64,000 bases of DNA from Dictyobacter formicarum (GCF_016587435.1 NZ_BNJJ01000013.1:186001-250000); one strand, 5' to 3'. Numbered from the stretch's first letter, positions 25,836 to 35,735 are shown. The notes: a model not told the origin generated them from the letters alone. Numbers and translations: made by a program.

Positions 25836-25944
25836 GGTTCGAACCTTGCGCCCGATTTTTCGCTCACGCACGTAAATGCCCAAGAAACGATATCATGTTT
25901 TCATTCATCAACCAGCAGAACCATAAAAAACCTACACCTGAAAG
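25832..25944 (+). repeat. Dispersed 115-bp repeat, copy 2
   Basis: Homologous to 19413-19528. Starts inside the right arm of the sdhB hairpin and ends about 50 bases before the next gene. Confidence 0.75.
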
Positions 25945-25993
25945 CGTTTTGCTCCATTTTTATACTACTATATAAAACATGGAGGAACTTTAT

Positions 25994-26875
25994 ATGGGAG
26001 TATCAACCGAAAGCTGGCAGCATCAAGACATTATGACCAATACCATTCGGATGCATTATGTCACTCAGGGCGAGGGTCCGCTGATAGTTTTGCTGCACGG
26101 ATTTCCCGAATTCTGGTATTCATGGCGCCGGCAAATCCCCTTTCTGGCGGAACTCGGTTATACCGTTGTGGCACCGGATTTACGCGGCTACAACGATAGC
26201 GATAAGCCAACCAGTGGCTATGATGTGCCAACGCTGTTACGCGATATTGTCGGTCTGATCAAAGGCCTGAGATATGAGAAGGCTATTATCGTCGGACACG
26301 ACTGGGGAGGCGTCCTGGCCTGGAACTTCGCCATTGCCTATCCCGCGATGACCGAAAAGCTGATCGTATTGAACGCGCCCCATCCAGGCGCCATGCAACG
26401 CGAGATGCGCACGCTCAAGCAATTGCGCAAAAGCTGGTATGTCTTTGCGTTCCAGCTTCCCTGGCTGCCTGAGTACATACTGGGTCGCAACCATGCCGAG
26501 ACCATCGGGCGCATGTTCCAGGAGACGGCCGTAAAAAAGGAGGCCTTTCCCCCAGAGGTACTCGCCCGTTATCGAGAGGCCATGAGCAAGCCACGCGCCC
26601 TCACATCCAGCATCAACTATTACCGCGCGCTCTTCAAAAGGCCACAAAACTTGCTGGACAGCCGGGCCACCCGAGTAATCAACATGCCCACACTCCTCAT
26701 ATGGGGTGAGCAGGATGTGGCGCTGGATATCGCACTCACCGAAGCACTGGACCAATGGGTCACGAATCTGCAGGTCAAACGCATTCGCGATAGTGGACAC
26801 TGGGTACAGCAGGAGCACCCAGAACTCGTCAATCGCTTCCTGCGCGAATTTCTACAAACCAGCACAACCCGGTAA
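25994..26875 (+). CDS. Alpha/beta hydrolase, epoxide hydrolase-like
   Basis: 293 residues. The oxyanion-hole motif LLHGFPEFWYSWR, the nucleophile elbow VGHDWGGVLAW (Asp nucleophile), a cap domain, and the C-terminal DSGHWVQQEHPE with the catalytic His match soluble epoxide hydrolases; the same fold includes fluoroacetate dehalogenases. The cap contains YYRALF, where Tyr could be an epoxide-activating residue. ATG 25994 is 8 bases after GGAGG; the ATG at 25979 overlaps that site. Monocistronic. Confidence 0.88.
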   Translation: MGVSTESWQHQDIMTNTIRMHYVTQGEGPLIVLLHGFPEFWYSWRRQIPFLAELGYTVVAPDLRGYNDSDKPTSGYDVPTLLRDIVGLIKGLRYEKAIIVGHDWGGVLAWNFAIAYPAMTEKLIVLNAPHPGAMQREMRTLKQLRKSWYVFAFQLPWLPEYILGRNHAETIGRMFQETAVKKEAFPPEVLARYREAMSKPRALTSSINYYRALFKRPQNLLDSRATRVINMPTLLIWGEQDVALDIALTEALDQWVTNLQVKRIRDSGHWVQQEHPELVNRFLREFLQTSTTR

Positions 26876-27286
26876 CGGTCAGATCCAGCACAACAGCCCG
26901 TAATCATCAACGATGATCCACAGGACGTAACGCAGTAAATTTTACTGGATGCGTCCTCATTGTTTATTGAGAACTTTCTTACAGTATAAAGCATATCAGA
27001 AAACTTTATTACATTCTAACCGACTTATATAGGAATTTCGCCTTTAGCATTGTAATTGCAGGGCTTTTTTGGGTAAAATAGATACATATACATGTATACA
27101 CCCGGAACCACACGCTACTCCTGCTATTATTCATATTTTATCGGGTTAATTTACGCTGACACCATCCCTGTAAAATGGCGTGGGTAGCCATTAAACGCTA
27201 TATCTGGAAAACGGCGTATCTCTTCTGTATTTTAAATTTATATTAGTAAAAGCCCGACAGAGAGGCCTGCTATCTCTGTACAAAAA
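26876..27286. other. Intergenic region
   Basis: Holds the hydrolase terminator, then AT-rich DNA up to the TPR-like gene. No ORF. The segment near 27085-27105 (ATACATATACATGTATAC) is partly palindromic and may be regulatory. Confidence 0.45.
26922..26957 (+). terminator. Terminator after the epoxide hydrolase-like gene
   Basis: Nested arms AGGACG/CGTCCT and CAGTAAA/TTTACTG, followed by CATTGTTTATTG. Confidence 0.6.
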
Positions 27287-28861
27287 ATGAATACAACATC
27301 ATCGCAGCCAGAGGACACAACGTCTCGCTCTGAGCTTCACACTGGTCAGGCAGGGATGTCTCCCGAGAACGTTCCGGCCGCCAGGGAACCATCATCCCCT
27401 ACACTGCGTGACACCAGTGAAGTCCCCACCGAAAAAGTACCTGTTGTCCATGCGACAGGGGCTTCCTGGCCAGCATCAGCGCCTGCGCCATTGTATCCAG
27501 ACTACCCACCACCAGGGGCCAACAATAATTTCCCGGCTCCCCCTATGCCAACACCTGTACGGCAGCCTAAAGGCATTGCCAGGCCGCTACCTACCTGGGC
27601 ATTTATCCTGGGTCTGCTCGTAATTGTAGGGACACTGATCACCCTGTTTTTCACCGGCAGTGACTGGGCAGACGGCGATCTACACCTCGCATTCGTCGCC
27701 GCCGGGCTAGCTGTCATGCTCTTGATTGTGCTCGGCATTCGCTCCCTGGCCGGCATGGCGGCCAGCAACAATCCTCAGCGACTGAGACAGTATGTATCCT
27801 CCATTCTGGTCATCATTATCCTCTTCACCAGTGGAGGCGCAGGATTGCTGGCACACGGATCCCTGCATGCTGCTCAAGCCCACTTCCTGGAAAACCAGCA
27901 CCAATGGGGACAGGCCATCACCGAATACCAGTTGGCCGGAGAAAAAGCACCCTCAAGCGTTGACCTGGCGCGCACCTATGATGAATGGGGAGAAGACCTG
28001 AGCCAGAACAAACAGTTCCAGGCCGCGAATGGCAAGTTCGACATGGTGCAAAGCAATTTCAGCCAGACACCAAACGAGGTTAGCCGCGCGCAAAAAGATG
28101 AGACACAATCCTATATCAACTGGGGCAAACAGGAAGCCGGACAACACCACTACACCAATGCCACCAGCCGCTTCGACTATGTCCTCAGCCTGTCCTATTG
28201 TGGCTCAGATTGTAAGGCCGAGGTCAGCGCATTAGACGCCACCGCCTATTATAATCAGGCAGAAACGATGCTCAGCCAGAAAAATTATCAAGAGGCCGTC
28301 ACTAGCTTCAAGGTGGTACAAAATCGCTTTCCGCAGGCGCCAGAAGCGAGCAAGCAGCATAAAGATATGAGCAAAGCACTGCTGGGAAAAGGCAAGGAAG
28401 ATAAAAGCACCCTGTGTGAAACGGCTCTGCCCGTCTATCAGGAACTGGCCACCAAATTTGCCGACACGCCCGAAGGTCTGGAAGCAAAGGCAGCCCTGAG
28501 TGTCCCTCAGCCAGTGTTAGGGCATTTCGTCAATGGTGTACCAAAGCTCAGCGATGGCTATGTAAAGATCAATGCTTCTTTATTACAAAATTTGAGCACC
28601 GATGTTACCAGAGACGACTTCTACCAGCAAATGGCCAACGCCCCGACAGCCACCATCAGCGACGACGGGCACTTTAAATTCCAACCCCTCAAACCCGGTA
28701 CCTATGACCTGGTATGGGGATTTATACGCAATGATGGCTATGAACTCTACATGTTCTACCATTCAAAAGAGACCAATCAGCCCATTTATGTCGCGCAGGT
28801 AGGTCAGCTCTGTCCCTTTGATTTCGGGGATATCCAGGACCCATTCATGCAAAACAATTAG
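27287..28861 (+). CDS. Membrane protein with TPR-like extracytoplasmic region
   Basis: 524 residues. An N-terminal Pro/Ser/Thr-rich cytoplasmic tail (about 1-100), then three TM segments (about 105-125, 132-152, 167-188), then a helical region with repeated units such as QWGQAITEYQLAGEKAP, NKQFQAANGKFDMVQ, HHYTNATSRFDYVLS and NYQEAVTSFKVVQNRFP, spaced as tetratricopeptide repeats. The last about 110 residues are a separate beta-rich module. TPR domains mediate protein contacts; no partner can be named. Start has no strong ribosome site. A bidirectional terminator follows. Confidence 0.75.
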   Translation: MNTTSSQPEDTTSRSELHTGQAGMSPENVPAAREPSSPTLRDTSEVPTEKVPVVHATGASWPASAPAPLYPDYPPPGANNNFPAPPMPTPVRQPKGIARPLPTWAFILGLLVIVGTLITLFFTGSDWADGDLHLAFVAAGLAVMLLIVLGIRSLAGMAASNNPQRLRQYVSSILVIIILFTSGGAGLLAHGSLHAAQAHFLENQHQWGQAITEYQLAGEKAPSSVDLARTYDEWGEDLSQNKQFQAANGKFDMVQSNFSQTPNEVSRAQKDETQSYINWGKQEAGQHHYTNATSRFDYVLSLSYCGSDCKAEVSALDATAYYNQAETMLSQKNYQEAVTSFKVVQNRFPQAPEASKQHKDMSKALLGKGKEDKSTLCETALPVYQELATKFADTPEGLEAKAALSVPQPVLGHFVNGVPKLSDGYVKINASLLQNLSTDVTRDDFYQQMANAPTATISDDGHFKFQPLKPGTYDLVWGFIRNDGYELYMFYHSKETNQPIYVAQVGQLCPFDFGDIQDPFMQNN

Positions 28862-28881
28862 CGATAAAAAATATTACAAAC

Positions 28882-28926
28882 AAAAACAGGGCATCGACTG
28901 GTAGTGCATCGATGTCCCTGTTTTTT
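28882..28926. terminator. Bidirectional terminator
   Basis: AAAAACAGGG(C)ATCGA pairs with TCGAT(GT)CCCTGTTTTT between two convergent genes; A and T runs serve both directions. Confidence 0.85.
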
Positions 28927-28938
28927 GTTTGCAGACCC

Positions 28939-29259
28939 TTACCTCATATGTATCTTCACCGAGCGCCGAGGGCGCTGGCTTCCATTTAGCTCAGGAGCCG
29001 GCTCCTGCAGTTGCAAAACCATTTGGGTAATAGACTCATGCTTCTCCACATCCGGATATCCACCACTAGTAACTTCGACTTCATGCCTCTGGAGTGCTCC
29101 TAGTGGGCCCTCTGCTTCAATGACCTGCTCCATCCATTGCATGCCGCAGATTCCACATATCCCATGGCTTGCCTCATAGAGCTTGGGTAGCGGTAAAGGA
29201 GACAAACGCTCCCCTGCGCTATTAATTAAGCGCAAGCACCAAGCGCATTGACGCACCAT
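28939..29259 (-). CDS. Small zinc-binding protein (CAWC...SHGICGIC motif)
   Basis: 106 residues from ATG 29259, which has AAAGGA 9 bases upstream; the longer frame to 29349 has no site. CAWCLRLINS at the N-terminus and ASHGICGICG about 30 residues later form a four-Cys metal site. The same C-x2-C ... SHGxCxxC pattern occurs at the ends of PAS-domain regulators and in many stand-alone proteins of soil bacteria. No function is established. The C-terminal half is polar and Glu/Pro-rich. Confidence 0.7.
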   Translation of the reverse strand: MVRQCAWCLRLINSAGERLSPLPLPKLYEASHGICGICGMQWMEQVIEAEGPLGALQRHEVEVTSGGYPDVEKHESITQMVLQLQEPAPELNGSQRPRRSVKIHMR

Positions 29260-30296
29260 ACATCCACATCCTTTCTCAGCAGGCGTCTCCTCGTAAAAAG
29301 GAGTCGTTATCGGCATTATAAAATCTATCTCAATAGATTTTCTTGACAAATCTGGTCCCAGGAATAAAACATTTTTATGTATGAATTCTTCTTACACATA
29401 CATAATGAACGGTAACGGCCTTTGATTTCGCGATAAATGGGAGACTTGATAGAGTGCACCAGAATATATTCACTACCACCCTCCACCAGCCACCTCGTGA
29501 CGCGGATACAAGACGATCATACTACAACAGCAATCGACGATATAATAGCCGCGTATTTTTGTTCCCTATCTATTATAATCAATCTTAAGCCAAATAATGA
29601 GTAAATTTCGACCTGTTTTTGAATAATGGATAAAAACAGACGAAAATGTCTCTATATTTACCAGTTAAAAATACTCATCCCTCTATTTCTCCACCATAAA
29701 ATTACCAGATATAAGCATGTGCTATAGCAATTTTTGATAAAGAAATATTTGACAGACCACCGTAAAAATGAACATGCGAATGTCAAATAACTAGCATAAA
29801 CGCTACTTTAGAAACGAATAGGGTATAGAGAAGCCACATGCTTTCTACACTATCCCCCAAAAGGTTATATATTATATTTTCTGCTGCATGATATACTATT
29901 TAGTAGCAAATGTATACTTTTAAAAGCGCCAGAATCCTGGCTGGGGTAGTTAAAGGGCTTGTGGCTAATACATTTCATTGAGAATATGTCTGAAAGCCAT
30001 AGGGCTCGCGCCTGCGGCTCCTGACGCTACGCACCTGCGCCGCTCAATAGATCTTTTCTGTGTTGGTGCAACCTGTGCGCATTGCACACAGGTTGCACCA
30101 ACACAGAAAACAGGCTCGGGTGCGCATGCACCCGCCTGTACGGGGGCGTCTGGCTTCCTATGGTGATGGACTTCAGACATATTCTGAGGATTGTAGCTGC
30201 GCTTCGAAACGGTATACAATATTTTTGACTGGTATTTGTTCGATTACTGAGTAATTTAGAACATATACGATGTTCTTTATAAAAGGAGTTCTTTCT
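29260..30296. other. Long AT-rich gene-free region with a palindromic element
   Basis: 29350-29950 is strongly AT-rich with many stops in all frames. 29981-30185 is a GC-richer palindromic element. The last 110 bases hold the lipoprotein promoter region and ribosome site. Confidence 0.55.
29981..30185. mobile_element. MITE-like element with 14-bp terminal inverted repeats
   Basis: AGAATATGTCTGAA (29981-29994) is the exact complement of 30172-30185, and the next inner bases CATAGG/CCTATG also pair after a small offset. In the centre is a perfect 24-bp hairpin (30054-30077 with 30087-30110), and GGGTGC-GCAT-GCACCC lies at about 30119-30134. No ORF. Different in sequence from the element at 19.1 kb. 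Confidence 0.5.
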
Positions 30297-31487
30297 ATGA
30301 ACCTCTCTCACTGGAGGTCTAGTACGCTATCATTGCTCGCCCTGCTGCTTACCTTGCTGGTAATCGCAGGCTGTGGCAGCGAAAGCCAGACACAGACAAC
30401 TGCTACTCCCACCAAAGCGCCGATCAAGTCTACTCCAACATTAACCAGTGGATCAGGGCAAAATATCCTGGACTCGATGGCAAACAAGCTGGATAGCGCG
30501 ACGACGCTGCATGGAATGTTCAATCTGACCAGTTCCAGCCGGACATTCAATGGCACCGTTGAAACAGAGTTATGGAAAGCGGCACCGGATAAAAGCCGTA
30601 CAGAAGTACAGAAATCTACCCTCGCACAGTTGAGTAAGGGCGCTCTGTCAGTGAGCGATGGGCAGCAGATATGGCAATATGACCCGGCCAAGAAAGTAGT
30701 ATATACGGGCAAAGTGACTCATAATGCCAATACTCCTGATACACAGAGCAGAGGAATCGCGGGCTCAGCGGGCGGCCAGGGCCAGAGCCTGCTCAATATC
30801 ATCCAGAGTATCTTTGATCATAGCAGCGGCACCCTGCGCTCTTCATCTGCCCAGGTTAGCGGGCTCACTGCCTATGACATCCATGTAGTGCCACGCCCCA
30901 ATGGTAGCGGAGTTGACGCCACTAACTTTAACTATAATGGCGAAATCTATGTCGATAAAAATACTCAACTCCCGCTGAAAGTTGATCTGAACATTAATAG
31001 TCTGGGCAAAATCGCGGTCGCCATACCTCAGCTGGCGCTTAACCAGCCGGTCGACAACAAACTGTTTACCTTCACTGCTCCCACTGGTACGAAGACACGT
31101 CCGCTATCAGACCTCAATGGAACACAGGACACAGGCAAACTAACGCTGGCCCAGGCCCAGAAACAGGCTGGCTATCACCTGTTGAGTATTCCAGGCAATC
31201 AGAGCGAATATACGCTGACCGGTGTCACCGCTCTGGGAACACCGGGCCTACAAACCTATACGCTAAACTATATGAAAGGCAGCCAGGCCTTTACGCTAGC
31301 TGAGGGCAAGCCACTGGCTAACCTTCCTGGACGAGGAACGGCAACCACGCTACGCGGCAGTAGCGCCAACATTTACAGCAACAATGGAACTACCACACTC
31401 TCGTGGACCGAAAAAGAGATTGGCTATCGCATTAGTGGTGCGATCAGTGCTGATCAGGCAAAGCAGATTGCGACGCTACTCAATTAG
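30297..31487 (+). CDS. Lipoprotein, LolA/LprG-like fold by pattern
   Basis: 396 residues. Signal peptide with lipobox VIAGC, lipidated Cys about residue 26. The region 45-270 reads like LolA/RseB-type domains: LDSATTLHGMFNLTSSS, TVETELWKAAPDKSRTEV, SDGQQIWQYDPAKKVVYTG, and GEIYVDKNTQLPLKVDLNI. The last about 110 residues (YTLTGVTALGTPGLQTYTLNY ... TLSWTEKEIGYRISG) form a second beta-rich domain resembling DUF4367-type ends. Such proteins bind lipids or sense envelope state. Start ATG 30297 follows AAAAGGAG. Own terminator. Confidence 0.75.
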   Translation: MNLSHWRSSTLSLLALLLTLLVIAGCGSESQTQTTATPTKAPIKSTPTLTSGSGQNILDSMANKLDSATTLHGMFNLTSSSRTFNGTVETELWKAAPDKSRTEVQKSTLAQLSKGALSVSDGQQIWQYDPAKKVVYTGKVTHNANTPDTQSRGIAGSAGGQGQSLLNIIQSIFDHSSGTLRSSSAQVSGLTAYDIHVVPRPNGSGVDATNFNYNGEIYVDKNTQLPLKVDLNINSLGKIAVAIPQLALNQPVDNKLFTFTAPTGTKTRPLSDLNGTQDTGKLTLAQAQKQAGYHLLSIPGNQSEYTLTGVTALGTPGLQTYTLNYMKGSQAFTLAEGKPLANLPGRGTATTLRGSSANIYSNNGTTTLSWTEKEIGYRISGAISADQAKQIATLLN

Positions 31488-31527
31488 CACCTGTGGTGCT
31501 ATACTCAATATTGAGTAGCTTTGTCCA

Positions 31528-31569
31528 AAAAAGAGTGTGCGGCCACTGATGCGGCCGCACACTCTTTTT
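31528..31569. terminator. Terminator between lipoprotein and hemH
   Basis: Perfect 17-bp stem (31528-31544 with 31553-31569) edged by A and T runs, so it can serve both convergent genes. Confidence 0.9.
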
Positions 31570-31577
31570 AATGATTT

Positions 31578-32516
31578 TTATTGGGCCAGGGTGTCTTTGA
31601 CGACGGCGGCGAGGGCTTTGATGAAGAGGGGGCTGGTGTTTAGAGATTCGGTGCGAGCAAATTGAATGCCGTGCTCTTCAGCCTGCTCGCGCGCACCAAC
31701 TTCGATGTCATACAGAATCTCCAGGTGGTCGGCCAGGAACTGCACTGGAGCAATCAATACATGCTGCTTGCCGGCTTCCTTCAATTCAGGCATCACATCA
31801 GCAAAGTCTGGTTTAAGCCATTCCTCGGGAGTGTGGCCGGCGCTCTGGTAGCAGAACATCCAACGATCATCCGCCAGGCCTGCGCGTTTGGCAATCTCAG
31901 CTGCCGTCTCTTTGAGATGGTTGATATAATCTGGCTCGTTCTCAATCACACGTTTAGGCATGCTATGTGCGGTCAGCAATACCGGAACCCGGTCGCGCAC
32001 ATCCTCCGGGAAGCGCGCCAGCGCCTGCTGAACACGCTCGGCCACCGCCTGCAAGAAGAAGGGCTGCAAATGCCAATCGGTCGAAATCTTCAACTGCAGA
32101 TCGTCCTGGTGCAGGTTCTCATAGGCCTGCTGCAGTGTCTTGATATAACCACTCATGATAATAGGAGAATATTGTGGAGACATAATAATGCCCACCAGAG
32201 ATTGCGCACCGGCGGCCGTCTCGGGTACCATATCCGCCACAAAAGGCGGTGAGAAACGCATGCCGGCGGTCACATGATAGGTGGTGCCATCGGTACTGCT
32301 CGTGTTCAGCTCTTGCTCTAAGGCCTGGGCCTGCTCTTGCGTAATACGGATCAATGGTGAGCCACCGATCAAAGCATAGCGGCGCCGAAACTCGGTCAAC
32401 ACCTCTTCTGAAGGCTCTCGACCACCATACACATTTTTAATATAGGCAGGAATATCATCCAGAGTAGCTGGCGAACCGTACGTCATCAACATGACACCAA
32501 CATGTTTATTTGTCAT
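31578..32516 (-). CDS. hemH: Ferrochelatase
   Basis: 312 residues. Typical N-terminus GVMLMTYGSPATLDDIPAYI, YALIGGSPLIRITQEQAQAL, the metal-site LLTAHSMPKRV with its His, CYQSAGHTPEEWLKPDF, and VLIAPVQFLADHLEILYDIEV with the conserved Glu. It inserts Fe2+ into a porphyrin; short ferrochelatases of this kind in Gram-positive and related bacteria may use coproporphyrin III rather than protoporphyrin IX, which cannot be decided here. GGAAG precedes the start. It follows hemE by 12 bases, an operon for the later steps of haem synthesis. Confidence 0.93.
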   Translation of the reverse strand: MTNKHVGVMLMTYGSPATLDDIPAYIKNVYGGREPSEEVLTEFRRRYALIGGSPLIRITQEQAQALEQELNTSSTDGTTYHVTAGMRFSPPFVADMVPETAAGAQSLVGIIMSPQYSPIIMSGYIKTLQQAYENLHQDDLQLKISTDWHLQPFFLQAVAERVQQALARFPEDVRDRVPVLLTAHSMPKRVIENEPDYINHLKETAAEIAKRAGLADDRWMFCYQSAGHTPEEWLKPDFADVMPELKEAGKQHVLIAPVQFLADHLEILYDIEVGAREQAEEHGIQFARTESLNTSPLFIKALAAVVKDTLAQ

Positions 32517-32528
32517 CTGTTTCTTCCC

Positions 32529-33611
32529 TTATCTTTTTGTCGTTTCATGGACAGCATCCACCAGGCGGCGCAACAAATCAGGATCGGCCGCCATCGGGAT
32601 ACCATGTCCCAGGTTAAAAATATGACCGGGCCGATTGGCCGCTCGGCGCAACACATCTTGCATACCGGCCTCCACCACAGGCCAGGAGGTTAACAACAAC
32701 GTCGGATCCAGATTCCCCTGAATGCCGCGCTCCAGGCCGATGCGCTCCCAGGCCGTATCCAGTTCGACGCGCCAATCAACGCTAATGACATCACCACCAG
32801 CTTCAGCCATACTCTCCAGTAAGGCCGCCGCCCCGGTACCAAAATGGATCGCCGGCGTCCCTGTCTGTTTGATGGCCGCAAAGATACGCTGTGTATATGG
32901 CAACACAAAGCGGCGATAAGCGGTAGGGCCCAGAGTGCCGATCCAGCTTTCAAAGATCTGAATAACATCGGCTCCGGCAGCAATCTCCGCCAGGACATAT
33001 TGGGTTACAACAGTAGTTACCTTCTCCATTAACGTATGCCAGAGGGCAGGCTGGCTATACATGAGAGCCTTGGCGGTCGCATAATCACGCGAAGGCTTGC
33101 CCTCAATCATGTAGCAGGCCAGCGTAAAAGGTCCGCCAGAGACGCCGATTACCGCCTGCTTTCCCTCTAATTCGCGTCGCACCAGGCGCAGCGCCTCAAG
33201 AATATAGGGTACCGACTCCTCAATATTCATCAACCGCAGAGCCTCTACATCATGGGCTGAGCGGATCGGATTGTGGATAACAGGGCCTTCGGTACGAAGC
33301 TCGAAATCAATCCCCATGCCCTCCAGAGGAAGCATGATATCAGCATAGAGCACAGCGCCATCGACCCCAAAGCTTTCCACCGGCATTATAGTCATCTGAG
33401 CACACAACTCAGGCGTTTTGATGAGGGTTAAGACATCATATTTTTCACGTAGCTCTTGATAACCTTTCGAGCTACGACCAGCCTGGCGCATGAACCAGAT
33501 TGGAGTCGCATCGGGTTGCTCATGCCGACAGGCGGCTAGAAAACGCGCAACGCCAGTTGAAGGAACATGCGGCGACTGTGCAGTAGAGGCAGGTATTCTA
33601 TCTTGTTGCAT
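32529..33611 (-). CDS. hemE: Uroporphyrinogen III decarboxylase
   Basis: 360 residues. Signatures PIWFMRQAGRSSKGYQELR (substrate-binding Arg and phosphate-loop-like segment), LYADIMLPLEGMGIDFEL (catalytic Asp), GVSGGPFTLACYMIEG, IQIFESWIGTLGP, and C-terminal FNLGHGI with His. Converts uroporphyrinogen III to coproporphyrinogen III. The first 20 residues are an extra polar tail. Start has AAGGAA 6 to 7 bases upstream. First gene of hemE-hemH. Confidence 0.95.
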   Translation of the reverse strand: MQQDRIPASTAQSPHVPSTGVARFLAACRHEQPDATPIWFMRQAGRSSKGYQELREKYDVLTLIKTPELCAQMTIMPVESFGVDGAVLYADIMLPLEGMGIDFELRTEGPVIHNPIRSAHDVEALRLMNIEESVPYILEALRLVRRELEGKQAVIGVSGGPFTLACYMIEGKPSRDYATAKALMYSQPALWHTLMEKVTTVVTQYVLAEIAAGADVIQIFESWIGTLGPTAYRRFVLPYTQRIFAAIKQTGTPAIHFGTGAAALLESMAEAGGDVISVDWRVELDTAWERIGLERGIQGNLDPTLLLTSWPVVEAGMQDVLRRAANRPGHIFNLGHGIPMAADPDLLRRLVDAVHETTKR

Positions 33612-33764
33612 AAGTGTTCCTTGTCAGATTTTTGCGCACCCACCAGGGTTTCCCGCAAGGTGCTTTTCATATCATAGCGCGCTAACCAGGAATTAGGCAA
33701 CCGCGAATCTACAAAAATCTGCCAAAAAATTGAAGAGCGGTAGAGATTTAGAGATTTATCTTGG

Positions 33765-35735
33765 TTACGGAGTGACGCTGGAGAGTTTGAGGTGCGTAAA
33801 GCTGGCAATAGCCTGCTCGGTGGCTGAGATAGTACCAGCCTTAAAAGCCAGCTGACCATTCTTGTAGGTTGAATCATGGACCTCACCCAGAAAAATACCG
33901 TTCACATAGAACTTGAAATCACTGCCCTTTGCCAGCACAAGCAACGTATTTACGCCTGAACCGGGCACGATCGCGCTACTGGCAGTAGGCTTGAGCAGGG
34001 TCGCATATCGGTTGCGGTCAGCACCGCCATCATGGCGCAAGAACGAAAACTGACCCACATTATTAATTTGAAAGGCATAGTATTGATCCCCACGCAACCG
34101 TAGCAACATATCAACCGTACTACCGGATAACAAAGAAACATTCACCTGAACGCTGGCATCCCCGATTAGCGGCGAGATCAAAGCGCAGGGCAGTTCAGCC
34201 GATCCCTGGCTGTACATGACGCGATAAGATCCATAGGCGAAGGCACAACTGCCGGGAGACTCGGACCAGCGGCCGCTCGTATTATTGGCCAGATCGTCTT
34301 GCAAGATCAGCTGTCCGGGCGCAGCGGTACTTTTAGGGTTTGTTGGGTTTACATGTCCGGCTGACTGAGGAGCACTGGCCACCGGCACCGAATGGACATT
34401 CCCAACGACGGTATCAATGGGTCGCGTAGCGTAGAAGTAGTACATAGTACTCACAGGTAAAATGATAAAAAGCAGGATACCAGCGCCAATAATACCGGAG
34501 ATAATGCCGGTGCGTCGCTGTACCCGGTGATGCATACGAGGGCGCTCCGTCACGGGAGTGGATCGTCCACGACCACGACGGCGGGGCAGCGAATGAGCAT
34601 CTGACTGGACCGATGGTAATGACGATAGCTGCATAGAAGATGCAGGATCAGAAATGCCAGGAACATATCCCTGGCGACGCGCACGCCGCGATGCCCTGCG
34701 CCTGGCAACAACCGGCAATACAGGTCGAGAGGTCATCAGGCGTCTGGCGGGAGAAAAAAGACTATGGTGCCGCCGTGGTTGCGCAGGGGCCGCTGGCGCC
34801 TCCTCACTGACCAGCACTGGCTCTGGCAGGCTAATGTCAGCAAGCATCACCTGCTCATAATCTTGCTCTACAGCTAGCTCTATTGGCGTCGAATAATTTT
34901 CTTCTTCAACTGGCGCCTGTAGAGCCTGCTGGTAGGCTGCCGCCAGCTCCGCAGCTGAAGCATAACGTCGCAGTGGATCTTTATCCAGTGCCCGCAACAC
35001 TACGCGATCAATAGCGCGTGTCAACGCTGGGTTGTGTAAAGAGGGAGGCAGAGGCTCATCACGTAAATGCTTCCAGAATACCGCAACCGGCGTCTCAGCC
35101 TCAAAAGGCAAACGGGCAGTCAACATTTGATACAACAGAACACCCAGTGAATAAACATCTGTACTGACTGTTGCTGGAGCATTGGCGAGATCAGGAGCCA
35201 TATATTCAGGGGTGCCCATCAACACGCCAGTGCGAGTCAATGCTCCGGTCGCATCGACAAGCTTGGCCAGGCCAAAATCGGCCAGATAAACATGGCTACG
35301 ATCGCGCAACAGAATGTTTGAAGGCTTAATATCGCGATGCAAGATACCATGATCATGAGCAAATTGGACGGCGCTGGCAATCTGATCAAGCAGCAAGCCC
35401 GCTTCAGCGGGAGTAAGTGGGCCCTGAGTGAGCAAATCTCGCAGCGTCCCACCGGGAACATACAGCATTACGAGCAGATGCCAGGGCTCGCACTCTTCAT
35501 AGTCTAGAGCAGGAAGAATATGTGGATGGTGCAACTTATCAATAGCTTCCGCCTCGCGACGGAAACGCTCGAGATAGTCGGTCGCATAGCCGGTCATAAC
35601 CTTAATAGCAACATGCTGCTCAGCAACGTCATCGTATGCCAGATAGACCTCTGACATACCGCCGCTGCCGAGCAAACGTTGCATATGATATTGTTTAACA
35701 ACAGTTCCTTCTAGACCAGGCATCGCAATAAGCAT
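33765..35735 (-). CDS. Transmembrane Ser/Thr protein kinase with extracytoplasmic LamG/DUF1080-like domain
   Basis: 656 residues. Hanks-type kinase at about 15-280: LLGSGGMSEVYLAY, VAIKVM, HGILHRDIKPSNILL, YLADFGLAK, MGTPEYMAP. A juxtamembrane region rich in Arg and Pro follows, then one TM helix (about 412-435, GIISGIIGAGILLFIILPV). The outside part has a Ser/Thr/Pro linker and a domain of about 180 residues (ILQDDLANNTSGRWSES ... FKFYVNGIFLGEVHDS) that looks like a concanavalin-type/DUF1080 jelly-roll, probably a carbohydrate or wall sensor. Start ATG 35735; ATG 35723 is an alternative. Confidence 0.9.
   Translation of the reverse strand: MLIAMPGLEGTVVKQYHMQRLLGSGGMSEVYLAYDDVAEQHVAIKVMTGYATDYLERFRREAEAIDKLHHPHILPALDYEECEPWHLLVMLYVPGGTLRDLLTQGPLTPAEAGLLLDQIASAVQFAHDHGILHRDIKPSNILLRDRSHVYLADFGLAKLVDATGALTRTGVLMGTPEYMAPDLANAPATVSTDVYSLGVLLYQMLTARLPFEAETPVAVFWKHLRDEPLPPSLHNPALTRAIDRVVLRALDKDPLRRYASAAELAAAYQQALQAPVEEENYSTPIELAVEQDYEQVMLADISLPEPVLVSEEAPAAPAQPRRHHSLFSPARRLMTSRPVLPVVARRRASRRARRQGYVPGISDPASSMQLSSLPSVQSDAHSLPRRRGRGRSTPVTERPRMHHRVQRRTGIISGIIGAGILLFIILPVSTMYYFYATRPIDTVVGNVHSVPVASAPQSAGHVNPTNPKSTAAPGQLILQDDLANNTSGRWSESPGSCAFAYGSYRVMYSQGSAELPCALISPLIGDASVQVNVSLLSGSTVDMLLRLRGDQYYAFQINNVGQFSFLRHDGGADRNRYATLLKPTASSAIVPGSGVNTLLVLAKGSDFKFYVNGIFLGEVHDSTYKNGQLAFKAGTISATEQAIASFTHLKLSSVTP

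Noticed and set aside
25836..25846. tRNA T-arm-like GGTTCGAACC
   Set aside because: It is part of the 115-bp dispersed repeat; no acceptor stem, D-arm or anticodon arm surrounds it.
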